Below the pieces are notes generated by a model. It was not told the origin of the DNA and ran no database searches. It saw nothing but the letters and a program-made list of their open reading frames with translations. Positions 37,601-48,184 of a stretch of DNA of 64,000 nucleotides are shown piece by piece. Source of the stretch: Toxoplasma gondii ME49 (Eukaryota; Apicomplexa; Conoidasida; Eucoccidiorida; Sarcocystidae); assembly GCF_000006565.2 (NCBI RefSeq), contig NC_031473.1, positions 3,388,134 to 3,452,133 on the forward strand, read 5' to 3'. A program made the translations under genes and the position numbers. Within the stretch, counting starts at the first letter, position 1, and each line of letters starts with the position of its first letter.

Positions 37601-40600
37601 GGCTCTTCAACATCCAGAACATTCAACATAGAGTGGATGGAAGTCGAGATCTCGACAGAGAAAGAGGTGACGGGAGAAAAGTTCATCTTCTCGCTCAGCG
37701 AGTTGCTTGTTTTCTCGTGAGCTGCAGAAACGGTGTGAATGGTGTGGAGACGTCAGAGTGTTTTGGGATCTCGAAATCCGATCTTTTCTCGTTGACAACG
37801 CCGGAGCGAGGAGGCGACAAAGAGAAAGAGCGAGGCGTCGGTTTGTGGGGAGTTGACAAGCCTCGTGGTCGTGCGTCTTGGACTCAGCGCCTGGTCGCAG
37901 GTTGAAGCCGACGGAACACCTGGAAGGATGGAATATGAGGGGCCGAGACACAGAGCAAGGCAGCGGGAAGGACGAAACGAATTCGGTGGACTGGAGGCAG
38001 AGACAGACGGAGAAGAAGAAGATCTGAAAACTGAGGAGAACGATGCAAAGACAAAATGAGATGTTCGAGATTCCACTTCTTCCTTATTCGAGCAAACACA
38101 CCCCAGGGCACTGCTGTCCCCCGCAAAGAGTTGCCTGACATCGATTCTTCAGCGGTTCATCTCAGTTGTTCTCTCCTCTTTTTCTCTTGTTTTTCGTCTT
38201 TCACTCCACGTTTTCTTCTTCGACGCCTTCGTCTCCTCTCTGTTCTCTTTCTCTGATTGACATCTTCTTCTGCGTCCTTTCTGCTGCTTTCTTGCCTGCC
38301 CATCTTTCTTCGTCGTCGGGTACGCCTTTGTACGCTTCTTCGCGTGTGTCGATTCCTTTAGGTTGACGGGAAGCTGGAGCTGCTTGAGAATCGCCGCAAA
38401 GTCTTGGAAGCGCTGCATGTTCTCCATACACTGTACGGATCTGAAATTTGTCGGCGCTTTGGACTCCGGTAAGAAGCGCGACGCGATCAGAGGGTTCCAC
38501 CAGAGACTGTGTCTCTTCTGAGAAACGTCGCAAGCATTGTTCCGCATGAACTCTGTACTCCTGCTGGTGTATTCCCTTTGAACAACGTCAAAACCTATCG
38601 AAAAGGATCTCTGCCAGTGCCTGGATTCTGTGGGGATATGTCGTCGAAACGAGAGGAGAACTCTGTGCTTTTCGTGTCTCGGCAGTCGCATCGCCGTCTG
38701 GAGATGGGACTCTGACGGTGTACGCGACGAGAGCTTCTGTTTGTTCTGCTGTAGGTACACCTTCCTTGCCGAACACCACCCGACTGAGAAGAAGGCAGGC
38801 ATCACTGTGAAAAAGCCGATGCAGACCAAGTACGTAGCAACGCGTTTCACCGCGGTTCATGCCGCCAACGGTTCTCGCTTTTCCCGGGTGTGCGTCGTCC
38901 AACCAAGGCAGACACGATGTATATCGGAAGGACTTTCGGTGCCTGACAGTATAAGTACTTGCCTCTTCTTCCCTTTGTTTCGGCTGTGTGTCTCCCTTCC
39001 TTTTCTCCTTTCAGTTCCTGCGCTTTTTCGCTGTCTTCCGCGTTCTTGCGTGTCTCTCCTTCACTGAGCGTTTCTGGTCTCTTCTTGTTCTCTTCAAACG
39101 TTAGAGTCCTGAACGACGGGGAGACTCCCACCGTCGTGCCAAGGTCTCTCGCGACGATTCGCCTTCGTTTGCGAAAGAGAGAAGAAGTGAACGAACTCAT
39201 CAGTCGATCCACTCAGCTCGCTGTTTTCTTCCATGAACTTGCCCACCTCAGGTAAGCGAGACAGTCTGTGCTTCTCTTCGTTCTTCTTCCTCGAGTCTCC
39301 CTCCGTCTCCCTCGTCTTATGTTCTTCTGTCTTGCTCGTCTTTGCTGCTCTCTTCTTTCAAGTGTGTCCTCTTCGTAAATGTTTACCTTCTTCTCCGTTG
39401 ATGTTGCCTACTTGTCTTTACGGCGCCGGGGCTGTAGCGCGCTTCTTGTCGCCTGAGACTTTCTGGATCGTGGTGTCTTCTCTCTCCCTTTTCGATCCAA
39501 GCAGTTTCACTCTGCATATCGCTTGCACTGCGAGGACCTCGAAAGAGATAGTGAGGAGACAGTTCTTATGTTGTGGTTGTGTCTAGTTCTTGACACGGTC
39601 TGTTGTTGCTAGCTGAAGACTCGCGTTTTGAACAGCGGTGTGACTGGTGTTCGAGTTTCGAGGCTCATGAAAAGAGGACAATCTGCGCGTTTCTTCTGCG
39701 GCGGCTTGACTAGAGTGTCGCTGTGGTCATGGCCGCTGCCGGGTCTGGGGCTCTAAGAAAATATAAAGAAATCCAAATTCTTCGAGAAAACCTGCAAATG
39801 CAGGCTTCTCTGTAGAAGGGGATACCAACTCGATCTGGCCTTTGTTTCTTGCGCTTCTCAGATGCAATCGTTTTCTCAAGCTTCCTCTGAACTGCATGCG
39901 CTGTCTCCTTCAACAGACACATGAATCATGGGAAGGACTTTGCCCGCTTTCTTCGCGACATCTTCAGCTTCGCCGCCTCTCGTGGTCTTGTTGAACAGGT
40001 GATTCCTGTCTTTTCTCTCTCACGAGTTCTTCTATCGGAGAACGGAACGCACGGCGTCGCTGTCGTCTTTTCTCGTTCGCTCTTCTGTCTTCCTTTCTGT
40101 CTGTTTCTTCCTTTTTTGAGTGTTTCCTTCCAGTTCCGTCTGGCTCGCCCATTTCTGCTTCCCCCTGTGTCTCTTCACGGAACTCCCCGCCTCGACACGA
40201 GGCGAGTCCGCAAGTCTGAAGCATCGACTCACGGATGCGGCCCGCGAGGAACGAGAAGCGACCTGTGGATTGAGTCTCTTCCTCCAGCCGGACTTCTCTG
40301 TTTTCTGGTCGTTACTCAGCTGGTTAACTGCGTTCAATCCGCAAGTGTCTACTGACTGTTTCGCGCTCCCCCGTTTGTCTGTGAGAACCTTCGGCGCGCG
40401 ACGCTCGGCTGTCTGTACACCCCCAGAGAGCGGCGGTCGCCGTCGCAGACACGCTGCTTGTTAGTTCCCAATCGGAGGCGCGTGTTCCTCTGGCGTTTTC
40501 TCGCATGTCTCTGCAGGGAATGACAAACGAGTTGCCTTCGCCGTGGAAGTGGGAACGAGAAGTATTCGACCGAGCAGGGAACCTGACAGATGCGGAGATT

Positions 40601-41587
40601 GACGAACTGTTTGAGCAAGACGAAAAAGCGATGGAAGCTGCAAATCTCCTCTGCTGCGGCGACAGCCAGTCCGCGTCTGCACCACCGTGCGACGCGCCTG
40701 CCTCGCGTTCACAGAATCTCCGAACTCACGGTGTAGGCACTTTCTCAACCGAATCGGGCGAGACAGCAACTGCGCCGTCTTCTTCTTCTCCATCGTCTCC
40801 TTCTCCCTCTTCTTCTCTCTCTTCTTCTTTAGTGTCTCAGGTGTCTAGACAGGCGCTGTCTGCGGGGAAGGCCACGGGCAGAGGTGGAGACAAGCGAGAC
40901 GCTGGACAGACAGTGGAAGAATGCACACAGGGGCGCGGCCCGGCGAGTTGCGACGAAGTCGTCGAGAATCCGGGGACAGGACTCCGCAAGGAAAAGCCGA
41001 CCATTGTGGAAGAAACGAGTTCGCGAAACCACACGCTTACACCGGATTTAGGAAAACGACTTGCTTCCCCAGTGTACAGCGCGAGGCGAAAAGGAGAAGC
41101 GACGACAAGCCTTCAAGGCGAGGTTCTTGGGAAGCAGACTGAGAATGTTGAGGAAGGTCCGAGAGAGACACAAGTTCGGTTTCTGCTCGCGAGAATCGGC
41201 GGTCGTCACACAGAAGAGCGAGCGTTGAAGCGCAAGGAAAGCGCTGCAGAGAAGAAAAGTCCGAACGCCTCGTTGGGCAACACCCGCAGACCTGTGTTTG
41301 AATCTGCCGCGTCGCCTAGGCCTCTCATCTCTCGCAGAACATCTCGGGAACAGAAGACAAAAGGATGCACGACTTCTCTTCCCTCTTCCTTAGAGTCGCC
41401 GGTCGCTGGTCTCCTTCAGGTTTCCTCTTCCTTCGACTGTGCCTCATGTTCGTCCACTGCCTCTGAGAGTTCTTCGTCCGACGCCAGAGCGGCGCGCTGC
41501 GCTAAGCCTGCAGGTGGACAGGGAGCCACACAGGTAGTGAATCCGGGACGCTCTGAGGGGTCTCGAGCATTTTTAGAGCGTGTTTAG
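34613..41587 (+). CDS. WLM-domain (Wss1/SPRTN-like) zinc metalloprotease
   Basis: Exons: 34613-37129, 37218-37244 (27 nt), 38362-38468, 38755-38829, 39105-39251, 39917-39998, 40517-41587. Phases close to about 1341 residues. Exon 1 encodes 839 residues of basic, Ser-rich, probably disordered sequence. The WLM domain then spans exons 2 to 6: LELLENRRKVLEALHVLH, YTFLAEHHP, SLATIRLRLRKREE, and the metal site HELAHLRHMNHGKDF, an HExxH with a third His, split by an intron after HLR. GMTNELPSPWKWEREVFDR follows. WLM proteases such as yeast Wss1 and animal SPRTN cleave DNA-crosslinked proteins, so a nuclear repair role is expected by homology. The rest of the last exon is Ser/Arg-rich. The end is uncertain: a CAG|GTAGTG donor at 41533 could join 41654-41689, giving the ending VKALRGEDVLR. 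Confidence 0.85.
36831..36893 (+). repeat. 15-bp Ser/Ala-coding tandem repeat
   Basis: About four copies of a TCTCCGTCTTCGGCT-like unit encode SPSSA, SPSSA, SLSSA and SPPSS near the end of the first WLM exon. It lies in the disordered region, some 230 bp before the exon end. Confidence 0.8.
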
Positions 41588-41991
41588 CTAGAACAATTCA
41601 GAGGTTCAGTTGCAGTTCTCTCGCCTCTGCTCCGACATTGTTGGAGTGTCTAGGTGAAGGCTCTTCGGGGGGAAGACGTTCTACGATAGCTTTAGCATTT
41701 CGAGGAGCGCACCACGCCGGCGCACGCAGCGAGGTCCGGGCCTTGGCGCAGAGGTTGACCGCGTCTTGTGAATTGGCTCTCTCATTGGAGGGGCATTGGT
41801 GAATTTCTGTCTCCAGAAAGCCGACGAGAAGACAGCGTGCAGAAGCCTCCGACTTCTGCCTTTCTGGAAGCGAGCCTTGTGCGACACTCTGAAGTCAGAA
41901 GGTCTTTCAGCAGACGCAGTCCATTACACCCGAAAACGGAAACACATGCTTATACGTATATTTATATGTGATTTAATCCGATATATATGTG

Positions 41992-42030
<39 letters not shown>

Positions 42031-44123
42031 GTTGCTTAGATGATCGCAGCAGCTTCCCCCCTGGAGCGGGAGAGCGTGAAAAGGGCAACAGAGATTGCTC
42101 CCGGAGTTCCAACAGACACGTTGAGACACCTGTTGTCCGAGTCTCCTGGACTCGATAATTTAGACGTTGCTTCGTTTGCGTCGACAGCTGAAGCAATGGA
42201 AAAGGACAGCGGTTGTGAGTTTCCAGGGAGACTCTCTGGGTTCTGCAAAGCTAGGCAATGGGGCGCCTGGTCTCAAGCTTGAAAATGAGGTTACGGTGGC
42301 GACGAAAATGACAAGAGAGTCAAGACGGGGGGAGTTGAAAAAACGAAGAAAAGCTAGGTTTTTATTTTTTCTACCTTCGTCTGAAAGTGTAGGTGTCTCG
42401 TAGTGCATCGGCTGCTTGAAAGAGAACCGACGGGAGACTTCGTCGGGAGAGTGAAGCACTGAAGAGACATCAATGAAGTTTTCCGTGCACCGTGTCGCCG
42501 CCGCGTTTTGAATGAAGCAAAGAGCATCATGCTTGCTCATCGCAGTAGGAACCCTTCTCCTTTTGTCGAAAGTGTCAGATGCATTTCACTTCAACAAACT
42601 TCCCCCAACTGTTTCCATTCTTGCAACACCTCACTATTTGCGCAGGCACCAGCCGACGCAGCTGATGGAACCCTCTACCCTGCTTTCTTCTGTTCCTGTT
42701 TTCGAGTATTATCCCCCTTTCTCCTTTCGAAATAGAAGGGTCTTTGGGCTACTTATTAGTTCGGTTCTTCCGGGAACCGGACGTGTGCAGTCGCAGACTA
42801 CCCCGTTTTCGGTACTTAGAGGCACTGATGAGCATTTGATCAATTTTTGTAGGTTTATTCTGTAAACAAACGGCTCTCCAGTCGACGTTGATGAGCTCTT
42901 TGATCACAGAACACACGTATAGGAAACCTTCGTCCGCCAACTGCACCGTTACATTCAAGAGTATTGCTTCTATCTGCTCTGGGAGGTACAACAGGTACTG
43001 GAGTACAGAAGGTGAAGAAGTCTCTCACGCTGGTAGTCGGAAAGCGACAGGTGGTGAAGTAACTGTGAAATGGACACGATTAGAAGATTATACTCAGGTG
43101 TGTGTGGCGATTTATATCGTCGATTCGACTAGAGTTTCACTAAAGAAAGACGAGACTACTTTGCCTTTTCAATCAATCCCTCAATTCCACACTGGTAGCA
43201 ACCGGTACCACCACAACTACGTCTTATTCAAAACAACCCGACTTCCTTGGCCGTTAGCCTTACTTTTTACAAACAATAAACATGGATGCAACGGGGGCAT
43301 TTTGGAGAATGAAACAAATTCACTCTGATCAAAAACTCTCTGTTCGAAACGTGTGGAAGCACACGATGAGGGCAGCTCCCTGGAACGAGGAACGCCACCG
43401 CACCACTATCGTCGCTCCGGCTTTCTCCAATGAAATGGAGAATCCTCAACTCACTGCAAGAGGAATGCAACAAAAACCTGAGAGGGCAGAGACAAAAAGG
43501 CAATCCGTCTCTCGTTTACTCTCCCTTCCTGTGTGTTTAGAAAGGTTTTCCTCCCAGCAAAAAACAGTGGAGCTTCCGTAAAGGGCCTGACAGCTGAATC
43601 ATCTCGAGTCCTGCTGGCAACGGGAACAGAATATTGTAAGAACTCCAACTGTGGTGCTTGGTTGGCAGGACAAATGATTCATCTTTCTCATCTTTGGTGG
43701 GAAAGAGTGCAGACCAGCAGGCGTGATGCAGGACAGAGAATCACTGTCTCTTCCCATGGAGAAACCGCATAGAGACAAAACCAATCTCAGTTTCTAGTGT
43801 CTTTCCCTGGCTTCTTCGTAGTGGTTTCGTTGACGCCGATTCCCCCGCCGTATCGTGCCAACTCAGGCCACATCCCTAGATCAGACTCTACTCTTAGGTG
43901 AGGCAGAAGCACTTATACGACGGTTCACTGTCTCACAAGTGTGGAGTTCAATTCTTCAATTCTGTGAATCTCGATTCCTTCCCAATGCTAGCTGGTTCGT
44001 TAACACACACCGATCGAACTCCGCAGCCTGCGAAAGACGAAAAAAGCCCTTGTGCGTTTTTGTGTGACGCAAGACAAAGCAGAAACATCCCCTGTCTCTA
44101 TCGCGAATCATGCAGATCCAACA
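41588..44123. other. Spacer downstream of the WLM gene
   Basis: It holds the WLM 3' UTR, a TA tract at 42001-42022, the signal-peptide ORF at 42512 (listed separately) and many short ORFs. A minus-strand stretch at 42872-42973 is open, with splice-like borders (an AGCAG acceptor and a GTTTGT donor), and encodes 34 residues including LADEGFLYVCSVIKELI. It could be a downstream exon of the minus-strand gene at 44124-45602, but the join was not proven. Confidence 0.35.
42512..42865 (+). CDS. Candidate secreted or organelle-targeted protein, first exon
   Basis: A true ATG opens a 117-codon frame. Residues 7 to 24 form a textbook signal peptide: a basic start (MKQR), then CLLIAVGTLLLLS, and a small-residue site VSDA before FHF. 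The next 50 residues (FHFNKLPPTV, LRRHQPTQ and so on) are basic and lack acidic residues at first, which would suit an apicoplast transit peptide or a secreted pro-region. After about 42735 (codon FRN) the frame loses coding character and the gene may be spliced there. No family was recognised and no downstream exon could be joined. The neighbourhood is AT-richer and gene-poor. Confidence 0.35.
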   Translation: MKQRASCLLIAVGTLLLLSKVSDAFHFNKLPPTVSILATPHYLRRHQPTQLMEPSTLLSSVPVFEYYPPFSFRNRRVFGLLISSVLPGTGRVQSQTTPFSVLRGTDEHLINFCRFIL

Positions 44124-45602
44124 TCATGCGACAAGGTCTTCTACTTTCGGCCGTCTTTCTCTGAACAGGGGATCTCCAACGATTGACACCTCACCGTCGT
44201 CCACGCTCGTGGCTCTGCACCCCTGATACACATCAAACGCAAGTTGAAAGACGGTGGAAGTTTCGAGACTGTAGTTTCCTCTGGTCTCTCCAGAAACACG
44301 AGCACGCGCTGGAGAACTTCCTGCCTCGGTTGCCCGCGTTTGTTGACTTTGGGAGCTGTCGAATGCCGTCTCTTTCGAGTCCGTTTGGTGGTTCGAGCAC
44401 GGCCAATTCCAGCCAGAACACGCATGACAGACCAGCGATTCTTCAAGGCGCATTCCGTCTCCGCTTCCGGTATTTGTTAGTGGCCTTTCGCCCGCCTCGA
44501 GTGGACTGCATCCGCTCGATGAGCCTCTAACTGCGTCTGAGGCTGTGGACTCCTGAGGGAAACTCTGGCTTTCTGCCGTTTTCCACCGCATTTGTGGAGG
44601 TTCCACCGATCCTTGAGCGATGCCGGCGGAAACACCCACACTGAAACTGTTAGCCGCCAGAGGGCACAAGACAGTAGGCAACGCACTGGCTTCAGCAATA
44701 GAGAATTTCGACGCAACGGTAGGGTGTGGACCCTCTGAATCATCGCCTACGGACAGGAAAATTGTGGAACTGTTTGGACCCAGCGACTCGGAGAAATTGC
44801 GCGCAGACAACCGCGACGAAGACGTGCTGGTTAGTTGGAAGTCGCGGTTCTCATTTGGTACGTCGTCGGAGAAAAATGAAACCTCGTTCGGGGGAGAACA
44901 GGGAGCCGGAGGCAATAACACACTACGCTCAGATTTGTGGCAGGCGAGGGGACACTCGTGGGAAATCGGTGTTTCAAAGGCCGGCGCAGAGGATGAGGTA
45001 CCCGACAACAGTAGACAGCTGCGGGAATCAGTCCCAGAAGCAAATGATGGAGAAGGAACATTGCAGGCGCGTCGCTCGCCAAAAAACAACGGAAACTCGC
45101 AGTGCTCTCTGCGGAGAAAGGCACATACAGATACAGCGGGTCTGCCTGCTCCTTGAGTGTTGACCTCGTTCGAAGAGGCAGGAATTTCACCGTTCGATTC
45201 CAGCAACTGACTCTCAGGCGACTTAGAGAAGGTGGGACCTACGGCGCGTGACCCATAAACAGGGGGAATCCAGATGTCCTCTCGATTTCCAAAAAGCGAG
45301 GGTGGAAGTGTGCAGGGTCCGGCATCTACGTGCGATGACTCTGCGACGAGAAGCTCATTGAAGGTGTCCTGTCCCCGTCGGGCGTCTGTGCAACTGTTTA
45401 AACCGGTAGACAACCGTTGCAGCAGCGAAGTAAAGAAACTAGGTTCCGTCGTCCCACTCGCATGCCTGTCTTCCGTAGATGATATGAGCCCATCCTTCCC
45501 AACTGGCAAGTTAGGCGTCACGCTGATGGGTGGAACCCCGCCACGCGGCTGCTCTGGCGCCGGAACTGGACACGAAGGTGTCGGCACAGAACGCCTCCTC
45601 AT
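44124..45602 (-). CDS. Hypothetical Ser-rich protein, single large exon
   Basis: A true ATG in good context (GAAAATGAGG) opens a 492-codon frame starting MRRRSVPTPSCPVP. It is rich in Ser, Pro, Glu and Thr with scattered Cys, and has no transmembrane segment, repeat or recognised domain. One mildly conserved-looking block near the end is VFQLAFDVYQGCRATS. It stops at 44124, although GTAGAAG near 44142 could serve as a donor to exons further left (one candidate is 42872-42973). The uninterrupted length and composition, against short competing frames on the other strand, argue that it is coding. It may be an orphan or coccidian-specific protein. Confidence 0.55.
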   Translation of the reverse strand: MRRRSVPTPSCPVPAPEQPRGGVPPISVTPNLPVGKDGLISSTEDRHASGTTEPSFFTSLLQRLSTGLNSCTDARRGQDTFNELLVAESSHVDAGPCTLPPSLFGNREDIWIPPVYGSRAVGPTFSKSPESQLLESNGEIPASSNEVNTQGAGRPAVSVCAFLRREHCEFPLFFGERRACNVPSPSFASGTDSRSCLLLSGTSSSAPAFETPISHECPLACHKSERSVLLPPAPCSPPNEVSFFSDDVPNENRDFQLTSTSSSRLSARNFSESLGPNSSTIFLSVGDDSEGPHPTVASKFSIAEASALPTVLCPLAANSFSVGVSAGIAQGSVEPPQMRWKTAESQSFPQESTASDAVRGSSSGCSPLEAGERPLTNTGSGDGMRLEESLVCHACSGWNWPCSNHQTDSKETAFDSSQSQQTRATEAGSSPARARVSGETRGNYSLETSTVFQLAFDVYQGCRATSVDDGEVSIVGDPLFRERRPKVEDLVA

Positions 45603-48184
45603 TTTCAGGTGAGAAAAAACGCATCAGCCTTAACACGAGGTTCTCCATTGAGTGCAAACCGCTCAGTCGCACTCGGGTAGCGTCAAGTCACTACACGAAA
45701 GCGAGTACGTCTCGACGCAGTTGATACAGAGAGCACCCACGGGAGGAAAGACGGAGTGTTAAAGACGGAAAGATTGATGAAGCCCATCGAGAGAATGGCC
45801 AAGAATCAGCAAGAGCTATGTGGCAGAAAGCCTCACAAGATCCGAAGTGATATTGACAGTGTTGTTCTGTCGTTCGACGGAATAAGGGCTACATCAGACT
45901 TGCAGGGATTCGGTTAGTTGTCCGTTCAATTGCACGGGCATTATGAAGGATCAACTCCATAATGATAGTCGCAGATGTAATTAGCAACAGCAATCAAGAA
46001 ACGGAATCGGCTTACACCCTACGATGGGGGTGACAAAGGACCTTCAGCTACAAGGCGTGCGTTCCCGCAAACGCGGAACTCACTTGACAACACACGCAGC
46101 CGCAGGGCGGCCACGCACGGAAATGTTTGCGCAATGACGAAGAGCTTATACAACCGAAATATGAATACGGTCACTTCGATAATTTGGCCTCCGGAGGTCA
46201 CAACCACTACCTGTGTTAATGTATCACGGACCGTCCACGTGTGAGCAATGCCTGTAGAAACAAGATGGAAATGGAATCCGTCTCAAACGATCGACCCCAA
46301 GATACTTATGGCCACCAATACTCAAGAAGGTCAGTGAAGAAGGCGTGGGAAAAACTCAACACAACTTCAATGGCATGACCGACACCAGCTTGCGCCAACA
46401 ACAGAATCCCAGTGAGTGCAGACGGCACCTCAGAAGCAGTGGTTCTTCTGTCCATGAAGTAACCTCCTATCGGCACCGATAAAAGACACGTTACACATGG
46501 AAATGCGGCGTCCCTTAAGTCTCCTTTTGCATGACTCAAAGCCTTCAGAAAGAGGAGTAGAAATCCATTGCTTTTTCCTGACGCGCAAAGCAGACAACAC
46601 ACTCAATGTGGTAGTTCACATCACATCCAGAGTCGGTTGATTAAGAGAAAAAAAGTTCTCGTACGGTATAAGTGGTTGAGTTTCAGTGTCGAAAAATACA
46701 CCCCACATCTGCAGAGACTGTTGCTTTGCGCTTGAGACCAACACTCGCAGGAATCTGGCACTGAAACAGACCCCGAGACGCCAGAAGTCTGCTGCACGTG
46801 AGATCTGACCCAAATGTGTCAGTGGGACCGGGAACCTTCTGCGGATACAGACGCCGCCACTCCCTGACCCCGTAGAGACATGGAGACGAGCGTCTCGAGA
46901 ATACGTGCACTAACACTTTTCCACGACGACAACCGTTGCGTGTTTCAGTGAAATATTCGTTCTCCTTCAAAGATCTACAACATTGAGGGTTCTGCAACTA
47001 CTGCAAAGAGCTGCGAAGCCTACTGGGGGGTGAGTGGCTACCACCGCCGTATGCCGTAGTACGCGTCTACGTTTGACTAGCCCGTCCCGGACAAAGGGTG
47101 CAAGGTCACCGTGCGTTACTACATGCGAGGACCGCTAGCAAACATGAGAAACACGGGTCCTGCCAGTACCCGTAAACAAGAGAACTTCTGACGGCGATTT
47201 TCCGCAAAAATGAAACAGAGTGTCCGAGTGACTCGTCCGCGGATATCTACCATGACACTGGCTCTAACTAGACGTTGGTTCCTCGTACCCGCCGGGGAAG
47301 GATAACTTGAAAAACTCGGAACGCGGACCTACGCGTTCGTCATGCCGTCGGAACACTGAGAGTAATCGAAGGAGTTCGAAGCTTTATGCAGGGGTTGCCT
47401 CGAAAAGGGACAGGTGTGTGATGAGATGAACTGTGCCTTCTCAGCGGGCAAGAACGAAGACGCACCAGGTTTTTCTCTCCTGCTAATCTGGAAAGCTGTA
47501 GGAAAACAGCACATGGAAGGGTGTGTTGGATGACGAAATACAGACGGATCTACACATGGCACAGCTCTTCCTATGATTGGAGCTGGTTTTATTCTCAGTT
47601 TATGGGCGAAGAAGAACATACCACCCCTGCCGAGACCTAGAGTCTAACTGTTACAAAGTAAGACCCTGCGGGCCTTGGACGCTCGGTTTCTCGGATGGGT
47701 TGCGCGGTACACCAATTTATTGGCTGGGAACTTCTGAAGACAAAACATTTCTTTTCTCGTTCTGTTGGTCCCTCAAAACAAATCATATTGACAATATTAC
47801 GGGACGAGAAAAGCACGAAACGGAGGCGTGAGCCTCAGTGACGCAATGTGAGCGATGTTTTAACTCTTGGCCGCTCGATACACACACACAACAACACGGC
47901 CATACCCTTTCCCTCAAGTACGGTGCTAATTAAAAACCTCAGGAAAAAAGTCTAGAACAAGTTCGATTGATGACACGACCTCCGTTTCTTCGTCAGCATC
48001 ATTCATGCATTCCACATTTGCATTGCCATGGCGCCATGGCGGGACTGAATTGTAATTACAGTGGAACTGGCAAGCTTGTTTCCAACTTCATTGAAAGCCT
48101 AGAGTGTGTCCACACACGACCAGTAGGCCGACTCCCAAAGCACCAGTCTGCTCTTATCGATGACAGTTTAATCGAACGCCGCAG
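45603..48184. other. Gene-poor spacer
   Basis: The 2.6 kb lie between the 5' end of the minus-strand orphan gene and the 3' end of the ADAT gene, so they include a promoter and a 3' UTR. Only ORFs under about 100 codons are visible, with no motifs and near-even base composition. I see no repeat, RNA gene or mobile-element relic. Confidence 0.5.

Noticed and set aside
44620..45156. Plus-strand 178-codon ORF with true ATG
   Set aside because: It lies opposite the longer minus-strand frame 44124-45602, has no motif and shows complementary low-complexity composition.
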